64,000 nt of DNA, from contig NZ_CTEJ01000001.1 of the NCBI RefSeq assembly GCF_001282625.1, positions 620,001 through 684,000 on the forward strand. Reading direction: 5' to 3'. The notes beneath the pieces were generated by a model, which was not told the DNA's origin, ran no database searches, and saw only the letters and a program-made list of their open reading frames with translations. This stretch comes from Lascolabacillus massiliensis. GTDB lineage: Bacteria > Bacteroidota > Bacteroidia > Bacteroidales > Dysgonomonadaceae. Position numbers and translations under genes: made by a program. This document shows, piece after piece, positions 35,613 to 44,549 of this stretch (positions are counted from its first letter, which is position 1; each line of letters starts with the position of its first letter).

Positions 35613-36698
35613 GTGAACCGAAAGATAATCCATATCGATATGGATGCGTTTTATGCATCCATTGAACAGCGCGATAACCCTGATTATCGCGGTAAACCCC
35701 TTGCTGTAGGTTATGGTGAAAAACGAGGTGTTGTAGCAGCTGCCAGTTATGAAGCCAGGAGATATGGTGTCCATTCTGCAATGCCTTCTGTAACTGCACT
35801 TCGTAAATGTCCCAATATTATTTTTGTGCCACCAAGATTTGATGTATATCGTAATGTTTCTAACCAGATAATGCAAATTTTTCATGAATATACTTCAATG
35901 GTTGAACCACTGTCACTTGATGAAGCTTTTCTGGACGTCACTGTAAATAATAAGGGAGCCCGTTCTGCTACTCTAATAGCTAAAGAGATCAAACAAAAAA
36001 TCTATAACCGAACTCATTTAACATCATCTGCAGGAGTATCTTATAATAAATTTTTGGCTAAGATAGCATCAGATTACAGAAAGCCTGACGGATTGTTTGT
36101 AATCGAACCAGAAAAAGCAGAAGCATTTGTAGAGAAATTAACTATCGACAAATTCTTTGGTGTAGGAAAGGTAACTGCCAAACGTATGGTTGAGCTGGGG
36201 ATCCGAACCGGTTATGATTTAAAGCAGTGGTCCGAACTAGATCTTGTGAAAGAGTTTGGTAAAGCAGGAAGCACATACTGGCATTTTGCAAGAGGAATAG
36301 ATGACCGAGAAGTAGAATCGGAAAGAGTTCGTAAATCTTTAGGCGCAGAGGTTACATTTATGGATGACCTGGATGAGATAGTCGATATCCTTGGTTCACT
36401 TGATCAAATTGCAAATGAAGTACATCGTAGGGCACAAAAGCGTAAATTTCTTGCAAAAACTGTTACATTGAAGGTGAAGTATGCCGACTTTACACAGATT
36501 ACAAGGAGTAAAACTGTCAACTATTATGTAAACAGCAATGAGAAGCTATTTGAACTTGGTAAAGAGTTGTTATTGCAGGTAAATGATATAGAGGAAAAGA
36601 AGATACGTTTAATGGGCCTAACCCTTAAAAAATCAGATTCTGAATTATCTTCTTATCCACATAGGGCAATACAGCTGACTCTTGATTTCGAAGAGTAG
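35613..36698 (+). CDS. dinB: DNA polymerase IV (DinB)
   Basis: This 361-residue Y-family polymerase has IIHIDMDAFYASIEQRDNP, LSLDEAFLDVT, SAGVSYNKFLAKIASDYRKP and FFGVGKVTAKRMVELGI. The C-terminal little finger ends in a beta-clamp-binding-like QLTLDFEE. The start is GTG at 35613, with GAGG about 14 nt upstream; the first in-frame ATG codes for the Met inside the IDMD active-site motif and is too late. It lies 85 nt downstream of umuC and convergent with the acyltransferase gene, 9 nt apart with no terminator in between. Confidence 0.96.
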   Translation: MNRKIIHIDMDAFYASIEQRDNPDYRGKPLAVGYGEKRGVVAAASYEARRYGVHSAMPSVTALRKCPNIIFVPPRFDVYRNVSNQIMQIFHEYTSMVEPLSLDEAFLDVTVNNKGARSATLIAKEIKQKIYNRTHLTSSAGVSYNKFLAKIASDYRKPDGLFVIEPEKAEAFVEKLTIDKFFGVGKVTAKRMVELGIRTGYDLKQWSELDLVKEFGKAGSTYWHFARGIDDREVESERVRKSLGAEVTFMDDLDEIVDILGSLDQIANEVHRRAQKRKFLAKTVTLKVKYADFTQITRSKTVNYYVNSNEKLFELGKELLLQVNDIEEKKIRLMGLTLKKSDSELSSYPHRAIQLTLDFEE

Positions 36699-36707
36699 CC
36701 TACAATA

Positions 36708-37250
36708 TCAGGGTATGAAATTCTCAGGCTTCTTTGCTTTTATGTTTTTAAAATAGGATTTAATTTTCACAATATCACTTTTATAGTCACCTGTCGGATA
36801 AAAAAGATCCAATGCTTTAGCTTCTTTTTTTGCATAATCAAGACCAACTAGCAGAATTGGTACATTAGCTTTTAAAGCAATAAAATAAAAACCCTTCTTC
36901 CACTCTTTCACAGGCTTCCTGGTCCCTTCTGGAGTAATCCCCAGATGCATCCACTTACGATTCTGAAACTCTCTTGCAAGTTTGGTAGTTAGAGATTCGT
37001 TACGATCTCTGTTTACAGGTATACCTCCAATGTTCCTGAAGAAGATGTTAAAAGGAAAGACAAACCATTCTGCTTTAATAAGGAAATTTGCCTGTCGGCC
37101 CAAGGATGAATAAGCAAGCTTACCAACCACAAAATCCCAGTTACTGGTGTGAGGTGCTACAGCAATCACACATTTGGGTACTTCTGGAAATGTATCAATA
37201 GCTTTCCATCCCATTAATTTGTTTAAAATGAATTTACTTAATCTAGCCAT
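36708..37250 (-). CDS. PlsC-like 1-acylglycerol-3-phosphate acyltransferase family protein
   Basis: The 180-residue protein has the acyltransferase motifs HTSNWD (catalytic H-x4-D), FRNIGGIPVNRD and ITPEGTRKP (EGTR). It is a short member with no clear membrane helix, as in many Bacteroidota lysophospholipid or lipid-A-related acyltransferases. It should move acyl chains to a glycerol-phosphate-like acceptor, the exact one unknown. It lies 14 nt downstream of the ABC-F gene in the same direction, so it is probably co-transcribed. Confidence 0.87.
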   Translation of the reverse strand: MARLSKFILNKLMGWKAIDTFPEVPKCVIAVAPHTSNWDFVVGKLAYSSLGRQANFLIKAEWFVFPFNIFFRNIGGIPVNRDRNESLTTKLAREFQNRKWMHLGITPEGTRKPVKEWKKGFYFIALKANVPILLVGLDYAKKEAKALDLFYPTGDYKSDIVKIKSYFKNIKAKKPENFIP

Positions 37251-37264
37251 ATGTTATAAACAAT

Positions 37265-39211
37265 TTATCTTATAAAATTCTCTAACTCTAATGTTAACTT
37301 TTCCCACTTACTCATAAAGCCTTCCAGTTGTGTTTTAGTCTCGAGATACTTTTGTAGTTTTTCTGTATCTGCAGCACCTTCGGGCGTAGCAAGTTCAGCC
37401 TCAAGTTTAGAGATCTCATTTTCTAAATTTTCAATATTATCTTCAACCTCCTCTATTTCTCTTTCAAGTTTTCTCTGTTTACGGTTCTGCTCCTTCTGTA
37501 TCAGGTAAGATAATTTATTTGAAGTTTCTGTATTCTGTTCTGCTTTCTCTGATAAATCAGATGATTGAGTAGTAGAAACTGAAAGCTCCAGCTGCTGCAG
37601 GCTTTCCAATTTCTTTTTAGAAAGGTAATCATAAATACCTCCAATATGCTCTGTTACCCTGCCACCACCAAACTCATACACCTTGTTTACAAGTCCATCA
37701 AGAAAATCACGATCATGCGATACAATAATTGCAGTGCCATCAAATTCACGGATAGCTTTTTTCAATACATCCTTTGAAGCCAGGTCCAAATGATTTGTAG
37801 GCTCATCAAGAATAAGCAAATTAACCGGTTCAAGCAACAAGCGTATCATAGCAAGCCTGCTCCTTTCTCCCCCCGATAATACCTTAACCTTTTTATCAGA
37901 GGCCTCTCCTCCAAACATAAAGGCACCCAGGATATCTCTTATTTTGGTGCGGATATCACCTACTGCTACATCATCAATGGTTTCAAAGACAGTCCTCTCT
38001 TCGTTTAACATCTGAGCCTGGTTTTGAGCAAAATATCCTATCTTTACATTATGACCATGTGTAAGATTTCCCTCAAAATCGATCTCGTTCATTATACATT
38101 TTACCAGAGTGGACTTTCCCTCTCCATTTTTTCCTACAAACGCTATCTTTTCTCCACGTTCAATAGTGAGTGTAACATTTTTAAAAACAAGATGATCACC
38201 ATATGATTTCGAAATATCCTCCATTATAACTGGGTAAGATCCCGAACGAGGTGAGGGAGGGAACTTCAGGTTAAGTCTTGAATTGTCAACCTCATCAATT
38301 TCAATCCTTTCAATCTTCTCAAGTTGTTTGATTCTCGACTGAACCTGATTTGATTTTGTGGGTTTATAACGGAAACGTTCTATAAATTCCTCAGTATCCT
38401 TAATCTGTTTCTGTTGATTCTCAAAGGCTCTGATCTGCTGTTCACGTCTCTCTTTACGTAATTCAACATATCTGGAGTAATTTACCTTATAATCATGGAT
38501 GTCACCCAGTAAAATCTCTATAGTTCTATTGGTCACAGCATCCAGAAATGCACGGTCGTGTGAAACCAGCATTACTGCATTAGCATGAGTACTTAAAAAA
38601 TTCTCCAGCCATTGGATAGATTCTATATCAAGGTGGTTAGTAGGCTCATCAAGCAAAAGAACATCAGGTGCCTGTAGAAGTATTTTTGCAAGCTCAATTC
38701 TCATTCGCCAGCCACCACTGAACTCACCGGTTGGTCTGTTAAAATCAGCTCTCTTGAAACCTAAGCCCAAAAGAGTTTTCTCTATTTCAGCCTCAAAATT
38801 GTGAATCCCTGACATCTGCAGTAACTCCTGCAGATCAGTTGCTCTTTCTATTATTTTATGATAAGCTTCCGATTCGTAATCAGTCCTCTCTGCCAATTGG
38901 TTATGTAGATACTCCAGATCTCTTTCCATTTTCTTTAAATGGTCAAATGCCAGAGAGGCTTCCTCAAAAACAGTGCGACTGTCATTGAGCTTCATCTGTT
39001 GTGGCAAATAGCCAATGGTAGCATCTTTTGGAACAGAAACGTTTCCTTTGGTAGGCTTCTGCAATCCGGCCATTATTTTCAACAAGGTAGATTTGCCCGC
39101 CCCATTCTTACCGGTTAACGCTACTCTTTCATTTCTATTTAACACAAATGATATATTGTCGAGTAGAGTAAAACCACCAAATTCAACGCTTAGATTTTCA
39201 ATACTTAGCAT
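37265..39211 (-). CDS. ABC-F family ATPase (Uup/YheS-like)
   Basis: The 648-residue protein has two ABC domains and no membrane segment. Domain 1 has LTGKNGAGKSTLLK, FSGGWRMRIELAK and LLLDEPTNHLD; domain 2 has FVGKNGEGKSTLVK, LSGGERSRLAMIR and LILDEPTNHLD. A charged linker with a long helix (about 240-300) lies between them, followed by a C-terminal coiled coil (about 560-645). ABC-F proteins bind the ribosomal E site or related complexes and tune translation; some give antibiotic protection. The long C-terminal coiled coil is like Uup/YheS, so a housekeeping role is more likely than resistance. Confidence 0.93.
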   Translation of the reverse strand: MLSIENLSVEFGGFTLLDNISFVLNRNERVALTGKNGAGKSTLLKIMAGLQKPTKGNVSVPKDATIGYLPQQMKLNDSRTVFEEASLAFDHLKKMERDLEYLHNQLAERTDYESEAYHKIIERATDLQELLQMSGIHNFEAEIEKTLLGLGFKRADFNRPTGEFSGGWRMRIELAKILLQAPDVLLLDEPTNHLDIESIQWLENFLSTHANAVMLVSHDRAFLDAVTNRTIEILLGDIHDYKVNYSRYVELRKERREQQIRAFENQQKQIKDTEEFIERFRYKPTKSNQVQSRIKQLEKIERIEIDEVDNSRLNLKFPPSPRSGSYPVIMEDISKSYGDHLVFKNVTLTIERGEKIAFVGKNGEGKSTLVKCIMNEIDFEGNLTHGHNVKIGYFAQNQAQMLNEERTVFETIDDVAVGDIRTKIRDILGAFMFGGEASDKKVKVLSGGERSRLAMIRLLLEPVNLLILDEPTNHLDLASKDVLKKAIREFDGTAIIVSHDRDFLDGLVNKVYEFGGGRVTEHIGGIYDYLSKKKLESLQQLELSVSTTQSSDLSEKAEQNTETSNKLSYLIQKEQNRKQRKLEREIEEVEDNIENLENEISKLEAELATPEGAADTEKLQKYLETKTQLEGFMSKWEKLTLELENFIR

Positions 39212-39333
39212 TCGAATTAAATTTGTGCAAAGAAAGTGCTTTTTGAGAGACTATAAAAATATATTTCCTACCCATTTTATATAAAAATTTATCTATCCGA
39301 ATTTTCAAATTATAGTTGTTGATTTCTACTTGC

Positions 39334-39364
39334 TTGATAAAGTGGGTATTTTTAGTTACATTTG
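39334..39364 (+). promoter_or_regulatory. Promoter of the cold-shock-domain gene
   Basis: TTG (39334-39336), 20 nt spacer, then TACATTTG (39357-39364): a full match to the Bacteroidota pattern. The predicted leader before the ATG at 39389 is under 20 nt. Confidence 0.72.
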
Positions 39365-39388
39365 TACACATAATATTAAAAACAAAAT

Positions 39389-39829
39389 ATGGCAAAATCA
39401 AATTCATTTAGTAAAAGAGAAATAGAAAAGAATAAACAGCAGAAAAGAAAAGAGAAACAGAAAAGAAGAGAAGAGCGAAAACTTAAACCTACTGATACCT
39501 TTGAAGACATGATAGCATATGTAGATCCCTATGGTGTTATTACAGATGAGCGTCCCGAGCCCAATTTGGTAGACAAAATCGAACTTGAAGATATTGAAAT
39601 CTCAATTCCTCCAAAAGAAATTGAGGATAAAGGTGATCCTACAGGCATAGTTGAATTTTATGATGAAATTAAAGGTTTTGGATTTATTAAAGAATCTGAT
39701 AGCCCAAATAAATACTTCTTCCATAGAAGTAATGCCGAATATGGTATAGGAGAAAATAATATGGTAACCTTTCGGTTAGAGAAGGGACCAAGAGGAATGA
39801 ACGCTGTAGAAGTAAAAATGCTTAAGTAA
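39389..39829 (+). CDS. Cold-shock-domain protein with charged N-terminal extension
   Basis: The 146-residue protein begins with a very basic stretch (about 8-35, mostly Lys, Arg, Glu and Gln) that looks like a helix or RNA-binding tail. An acidic linker follows, then a cold-shock domain from about residue 85. The RNP motifs are present: KGFGFIKES (RNP1) and KYFFHRSNAEYG (RNP2). It should bind single-stranded RNA or DNA and act as an RNA chaperone. Similar extended CSD proteins are common in Bacteroidota but little studied. The stop codon lies inside the terminator stem. Confidence 0.9.
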   Translation: MAKSNSFSKREIEKNKQQKRKEKQKRREERKLKPTDTFEDMIAYVDPYGVITDERPEPNLVDKIELEDIEISIPPKEIEDKGDPTGIVEFYDEIKGFGFIKESDSPNKYFFHRSNAEYGIGENNMVTFRLEKGPRGMNAVEVKMLK

Positions 39830-39848
39830 AAACTTAAGCATTTTTTTT
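39814..39848 (+). terminator. Rho-independent terminator overlapping the cold-shock gene stop codon
   Basis: The arms 39814-39827 and 39832-39845 form a 14-bp stem with an AAAA loop and continue into T residues. The TAA stop (39827-39829) is within the hairpin, so a terminating ribosome would cover the left arm. Confidence 0.87.
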
Positions 39849-39881
39849 AATACACTAATCTCAATAAGTCACAGGATTCTG

Positions 39882-41246
39882 TCAGTGACCTTTAATTATA
39901 TCTTTGATTTCTTGAAGAGAGACACTTTTTTGTTCCCCTGTTTTCATGTTCTTTAAGGAGATTGTATTGTTTTTCATCTCATTTTCACCAACCATTGCAA
40001 CAAAAGGTATATTGTTGTTATTGGCATAGGTAAGCTGTTTCTTCATTTTAGCAGCATCAGGGTAAAGCTCGCTGCGTATTCCAGATCCTCGCAGACTGGT
40101 GATCAATGGTAAGATATAGTTTTCCTCTTTCTCACCGAAATTCACGAACATCAGCTCTGTAGAGTGAGTAAGATTTTCAGGGAACAGATTCAATTGTGTC
40201 AGTACATCATAAATGCGGTCTGCGCCAAACGAAATGCCAACCCCTGAAACACCGGGCATTCCAAAAATACCCGTTAGATTATCATATCTGCCTCCACCGG
40301 TAATACTTCCCATTTCAGCGTCCAGAGCCTTAACCTCAATAATTGTACCTGTGTAATAATTTAAACCACGTGCCAATGTTAAGTCTAGTACAACTTCATT
40401 CTTCAATGAAATGGCTTTAGATTTATCCAGTAGGTAATCCATCTCTGCCACACCTTTCAAACCAATTTCTGATTCAGCTAAAATTTCAGTAAGCTGGGCA
40501 GTTTTCTCTTTAGTAGATCCGCTAAGTTTTAAAATAGGCTGTAGCTTATTTATGGATTCCTCTGTGAATCCAGAAGCAGCAAGCTCTTTGTTTACTGATT
40601 CAAGACCAATTTTTTCAAGCTTGTCAATAGCTACCGTAAACTCAGTTATTTTTTCGGACTCACCAATTATCTCTGCTATACCTGAAAGTATCTTTCTGTT
40701 ATTTATCCTTATTGATACATTAATTCCCAATCGAGAGAAAACCTCATCAATAATAAGGATAAGTTCAATCTCATTTAAAAGAGAGTCTGAACCCACTATA
40801 TCAGCATCGCATTGAAAAAATTCACGATATCTGCCTCTCTGAGGTCTGTCAGCTCGCCAAACAGGTTGAATCTGAAACCTTTTGAACGGGAATGTTATCT
40901 CATTTCTGTGCATAACAACATATCTTGCAAAAGGCACTGTAAGGTCATATCTCAGTCCTTTTTCAGAAATCTTATTAGCTGTTTTTACAGAGCTCCCTTC
41001 AGTAATATCATCATGATTAACATCTTTGAGGAAATCACCTGAGTTAAGTATCTTAAAAAGCAATTTGTCACCTTCTTCACCATATTTTCCCATCAGAGTA
41101 GACAGGTTTTCCATTGCAGGTGTTTCAATCTGACTGAAGCCATAAATTCTGTAAACCTCTTTGATTGTATCAAAAATATAATTACGTTTCGCCATCTCTA
41201 CGGGCGAAAAATCACGAGTACCTTTTGGAATAGAGGGTTTCTGCAT
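39882..41246 (-). CDS. hisS: Histidyl-tRNA synthetase
   Basis: This 454-residue class II synthetase charges tRNA-His. Visible parts are the N-terminal [26 protein letters not shown], motif 2 ([20 protein letters not shown]), the histidine-binding [14 protein letters not shown], the [16 protein letters not shown] loop, motif 3 ([15 protein letters not shown]) and a C-terminal anticodon-binding domain. An insertion near residues 195-290 is of a size often seen in Bacteroidota HisS. Its substrate tRNA gene also lies in this window, at 16.4 kb. Confidence 0.97.
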   Translation of the reverse strand: MQKPSIPKGTRDFSPVEMAKRNYIFDTIKEVYRIYGFSQIETPAMENLSTLMGKYGEEGDKLLFKILNSGDFLKDVNHDDITEGSSVKTANKISEKGLRYDLTVPFARYVVMHRNEITFPFKRFQIQPVWRADRPQRGRYREFFQCDADIVGSDSLLNEIELILIIDEVFSRLGINVSIRINNRKILSGIAEIIGESEKITEFTVAIDKLEKIGLESVNKELAASGFTEESINKLQPILKLSGSTKEKTAQLTEILAESEIGLKGVAEMDYLLDKSKAISLKNEVVLDLTLARGLNYYTGTIIEVKALDAEMGSITGGGRYDNLTGIFGMPGVSGVGISFGADRIYDVLTQLNLFPENLTHSTELMFVNFGEKEENYILPLITSLRGSGIRSELYPDAAKMKKQLTYANNNNIPFVAMVGENEMKNNTISLKNMKTGEQKSVSLQEIKDIIKGH

Positions 41247-41268
41247 CTTTCTTATCTGTTTTAAAATG

Positions 41269-41276
41269 CAAAGATA
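41269..41276 (-). promoter_or_regulatory. Bacteroidota -7 element for hisS
   Basis: Read on the minus strand this is TATCTTTG, 22 nt before the hisS start. No TTG at the -33 distance was seen. Confidence 0.5.
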
Positions 41277-41321
41277 CTGTTTTGCCTTACATTTTAAAAG
41301 GGCTGTAGCTAATCAATTATT

Positions 41322-41915
41322 TTATCTCCCACCAAATTTAAATTCAACTGGTATAGCAGCCGGAACCTTAATAAGAGTGTTACCCACACTCAATTTGGGC
41401 CATAATTTAACTGTAACAGTTGTCTCATTTGGAGTAATTCCCAGAAATCCACTCATCTCACTTGCCACTCTTTCCTGTGAATATCTGTTTATTATACTTT
41501 TAAGGTCAACGCTTATTGGTATAGGAACCACAACCGTTTCACCCGGTTGAATTCTGATAGGGATATCCATTTTACCCTCAACAAACTCCAGTTCATTAAT
41601 AGAAATTGAATAATCCAGTGCATCAAGAAAAGCAGCTCTTGTATTAGGATTAGTCACATCCATATTCAAAGTCATGCTGAATGGTATATTCTGCCTTGAG
41701 TTACTGCCTGATAAGATTGTAGATATAGATGCCAGATTGGAAAGTGATATTGCTGAAGCATTACCAATATTTATTCCTGCCAGCTGGATATTGGAAAGTG
41801 AATTATATCGATACTCACTTTGAGCCAGCTGGTAGGCTCCTCCAATTTTGTTTACTACATCACAGCCGGTTAGAATCACAGCCGAAAGAACTATTAACAA
41901 TACTCTTTTTATCAT
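41322..41915 (-). CDS. Lipoprotein of unknown function, LEA14/WHy-like features
   Basis: The 197-residue protein has a classic lipoprotein signal (VILTGC). The mature part is rich in beta strands with segments such as FSMTLNMDVTNPNTRAAF and IPIRIQPGETVVVPIPISVD. These recall the Asn-Pro and amphipathic-strand pattern of LEA14/water-stress beta-sandwich proteins, but the similarity is weak. No catalytic motif is apparent. It is 12 nt downstream of the DUF2027-Smr gene and probably shares its transcript. Function unknown. Confidence 0.75.
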   Translation of the reverse strand: MIKRVLLIVLSAVILTGCDVVNKIGGAYQLAQSEYRYNSLSNIQLAGINIGNASAISLSNLASISTILSGSNSRQNIPFSMTLNMDVTNPNTRAAFLDALDYSISINELEFVEGKMDIPIRIQPGETVVVPIPISVDLKSIINRYSQERVASEMSGFLGITPNETTVTVKLWPKLSVGNTLIKVPAAIPVEFKFGGR

Positions 41916-41927
41916 TTCAATTTCAGT

Positions 41928-43016
41928 TTATTTAATTATAACCATTGTTGCTCCATAACCATACTCCTGAAAAGAGGCATCCTGGTAGTAGCAAGATGGA
42001 TAGTTTTTCTTCAATTCTTTTAATAATGCTGTTTTGAGTACACCATCTCCTTTCCCATGTATAAATACAATTCTCCGGTTTTTGTTTTTTATATTCTCCT
42101 TCATGACATCATTGAATTTGTTCATTTGATATTCAAGTATGTCAGCATTATTCATGCCAGCAGTTGTATCAATTAATTCATTAATATGCAGGTCTACTTC
42201 TATTACCGGGTCACTTTTTCTTTTTCTTATAGGTTCTTTCGTCGGTCTTCTTTCAGAGATCTCTTTCTCTTTCATAGCCTGTTCAAGGTCACCTGCAGAA
42301 ATAAGCAATTCTCGTTCGGGGATATCATTCTTTATAATGTAATATATAATTGCATTATCTTCAAAATAATCGTTCTCCCTGAAACTGTGTAACTTATAAA
42401 ACTTTACTGTATCAATACGCAGCTCTACTGAACATGGATTTTTAAACTTATATGTCTTGTTATGCTTAAATGCGATATACTGTACAGCAATCTTCTCTAT
42501 TTCATTTAATTCATTTTTACCAAATTCCTCAAGAAATATTTTTGTATTTGGCTCTACTATACCGTTATACCTGCTTTTCCAGCTATTATTCTCACGGTTC
42601 ATATAATTGAAAAAGAGAAAATAGTTACTGTCGTTCACAAAATAACATTCATACCTGGTAGTTGAAAGGTTTTTAGGGTCAACAGGCAAGTATGCTATAC
42701 AGGCTGTAATCTTTTCACCTTCAACAGTCTCTTCAGGTTGATATGACTCACTTATTCTCACATCAGGCAATGAATCTTCAAGTTGTTGTTTTGTACCTTT
42801 TAATATCTCTTCCTGAAAGTTGCCTTCATCTGAAAAACTTCCCATTTTATTGTCCGAAGCTGATTCCACAACCACGCATTCAGATATTAGCACAGGAACA
42901 TCAAACCCATGCTCATCTTCTACAATTACAACCTGCTTGTTCTGAAATCCTTTTACTACTCCTCCGCCAATACTGTTGAGGAATCTGACTCTGTCTCCTG
43001 TAGATATTTTCTTCAT
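41928..43016 (-). CDS. DUF2027 protein with C-terminal Smr domain
   Basis: The 362-residue protein has an N-terminal DUF2027 region (MKKISTGDRVRFLNSIGGGV, a small SH3-like barrel). A central beta-rich domain (about 90-245) follows, then a basic linker (RRPTKEPIRKRKSD) and an Smr domain (about 275-362) with VDLHINELID and the HGKGDG loop. Smr domains in MutS2 and other proteins nick RNA or DNA or bind branched DNA. The DUF2027-Smr combination is restricted mainly to Bacteroidota and is poorly characterised. Nuclease action on ribosome-associated mRNA is a possibility, not shown here. Confidence 0.87.
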   Translation of the reverse strand: MKKISTGDRVRFLNSIGGGVVKGFQNKQVVIVEDEHGFDVPVLISECVVVESASDNKMGSFSDEGNFQEEILKGTKQQLEDSLPDVRISESYQPEETVEGEKITACIAYLPVDPKNLSTTRYECYFVNDSNYFLFFNYMNRENNSWKSRYNGIVEPNTKIFLEEFGKNELNEIEKIAVQYIAFKHNKTYKFKNPCSVELRIDTVKFYKLHSFRENDYFEDNAIIYYIIKNDIPERELLISAGDLEQAMKEKEISERRPTKEPIRKRKSDPVIEVDLHINELIDTTAGMNNADILEYQMNKFNDVMKENIKNKNRRIVFIHGKGDGVLKTALLKELKKNYPSCYYQDASFQEYGYGATMVIIK

Positions 43017-43110
43017 TTTTGTTATTCACTATATATCACCAAATTGTTGCAGTTATGATACCAGATATTTATAGTTCATCATAGCTAAAAAGTCCGTTTT
43101 GGTGTTTAAT

Positions 43111-43142
43111 TTTGTAGTGTCTTGCAAAGTTGACTATTTTTG
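43111..43142 (+). promoter_or_regulatory. Promoter of queA
   Basis: TTTG (43111-43114), 20 nt spacer, TATTTTTG (43135-43142): a complete Bacteroidota consensus promoter. The leader before the ATG at 43194 is about 45 nt and holds no recognisable preQ1 aptamer. Confidence 0.75.
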
Positions 43143-43193
43143 CGGAATAAATGCGCTAATTAATATGAAAATAGATTTTTCGATACTAAAAAA

Positions 43194-44444
43194 ATGAAAA
43201 AAGGAGTCGTACAAAATATTAAAATATCAGATTTCAACTATACTTTACCAGATGAAAAGATTGCGAAATACCCTTTGCCACAGAGAGATTCTTCCAAACT
43301 CTTAATTTATAAAGATTCACAACTAAGCTCTAGCAATTTTTCATCACTACCTGATCAGCTGCCCGGTAACAGTCTCCTTATCTTCAATAATACAAGAGTA
43401 ATTCATGCCAGGCTTCATTTTATGAAAGCAACAGGCGCGAATATTGAAATATTTTGTCTCTCTCCATTCAGTCCGAAAGATTATATAATGAATTTTCAGC
43501 AGAAAGGTGAATGCTCATGGATTTGCATGATAGGTAATGCAAAAAAATGGAAAGAAGATCTGTTGTCAATGGAAATTGATATAAAGGGATTAAGAGTGGT
43601 TCTTAATGCTCAGAAGATAGATATGGCAGAAATGTCAAATAGAAACGGCTCAGATGTAATAGTAAGGTTCACGTGGGATAACAGTGATGTTACATTTTCC
43701 GAGTTGCTCGAAGTCGCAGGCAAACTTCCTATTCCCCCATATCTTAACAGGCCAGCCGAAGAGAAAGATGATGAGACATATCAAACTCTTTATTCTCATG
43801 TGGAAGGGTCTGTCGCAGCTCCAACTGCAGGTCTTCACTTCACACCCGCGGTGATGGAGGGGTTAGCTGCCAAAGGTGTAAAAACAGCTGAGGTTACTCT
43901 TCATGTTGGTGCTGGTACTTTTAAGCCTGTTAAATCAGACAATTTAGCAGGGCATGAAATGCATACTGAATTTATATCCGTCCCAAGGGAAACAATTGAG
44001 AAAATCATTAACCACACAGGTGATATTATCGTAGTTGGTACTACCTCTATGCGTACAGTAGAAAGTTTGTACTATATCGGTAAAAAGCTTAGGACTAATC
44101 CAGATACAGAACCGTACAAGCTATCTGTAAATCAATGGGAGCCTTACGAAGAAGATGAAAATGAAGATCCCTACATTGTACTTCGTGCCATTCTTGATTA
44201 TTTGGAGAATACCGAACAAGATCAGCTTATTTCAGCAACACGTTTACTTATTGCACCAGGTTATAATTTTCACTATCCGGATGCATTGATAACCAACTTT
44301 CATCAGCCTCAAAGCACTCTGTTACTACTTGTCTCAGCTTTCGTAGGAGGTTACTGGACAACAATATACGAATATGCTTTGCAAAATAATTTCAGATTTC
44401 TTAGCTATGGTGACAGTTCACTTTTGTGGAAAAACCCCAAATAA
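43194..44444 (+). CDS. queA: S-adenosylmethionine:tRNA ribosyltransferase-isomerase
   Basis: The 416-residue enzyme transfers the ribosyl part of SAM to 7-aminomethyl-7-deazaguanine at wobble position 34, making epoxyqueuosine in tRNAs with GUN anticodons; tRNA-His in this window is such a substrate. Signature motifs are EKIAKYPLPQRDSSKLL, LLIFNNTRVIHARL, GSVAAPTAGLHFTP, LHVGAGTFKPVK, VGTTSMRTVESL and ITNFHQPQSTLLLLVSAF. It is longer than the E. coli enzyme (about 356 residues) because of inserts around residues 85-150 and 290-330, frequent in Bacteroidota. Confidence 0.95.
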   Translation: MKKGVVQNIKISDFNYTLPDEKIAKYPLPQRDSSKLLIYKDSQLSSSNFSSLPDQLPGNSLLIFNNTRVIHARLHFMKATGANIEIFCLSPFSPKDYIMNFQQKGECSWICMIGNAKKWKEDLLSMEIDIKGLRVVLNAQKIDMAEMSNRNGSDVIVRFTWDNSDVTFSELLEVAGKLPIPPYLNRPAEEKDDETYQTLYSHVEGSVAAPTAGLHFTPAVMEGLAAKGVKTAEVTLHVGAGTFKPVKSDNLAGHEMHTEFISVPRETIEKIINHTGDIIVVGTTSMRTVESLYYIGKKLRTNPDTEPYKLSVNQWEPYEEDENEDPYIVLRAILDYLENTEQDQLISATRLLIAPGYNFHYPDALITNFHQPQSTLLLLVSAFVGGYWTTIYEYALQNNFRFLSYGDSSLLWKNPK

Positions 44445-44497
44445 ACCTTTTTTTGGTTAAAAAGGTTCTCCAGTCCCACTTTTAAAGCCTTTTTTTG
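44444..44497 (+). terminator. Overlapping hairpins after queA (terminator-like)
   Basis: AACCTTTTT (44444-44452) pairs with AAAAAGGTT (44459-44467). The second arm can instead pair with CCTTTTT (44488-44494), which is part of a seven-T run. The two helices exclude each other. The region lies right after the queA stop and before tamB. Confidence 0.5.
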
Positions 44498-44549
44498 TAA
44501 TATTGCATTAAAGAAGAGTTAAATGTGTCATAATTTCAAGTAGCTCAGT

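Noticed and set aside
37265-39211. Calling the ABC-F ATPase an antibiotic resistance determinant
   Set aside because: Its long C-terminal coiled coil is of the Uup/YheS type and the setting is housekeeping; nothing in the sequence points to drug protection.
43115-43194. A preQ1 riboswitch before queA
   Set aside because: The leader after the consensus promoter is only about 45 nt and has no C-rich loop or recognisable preQ1 stem.
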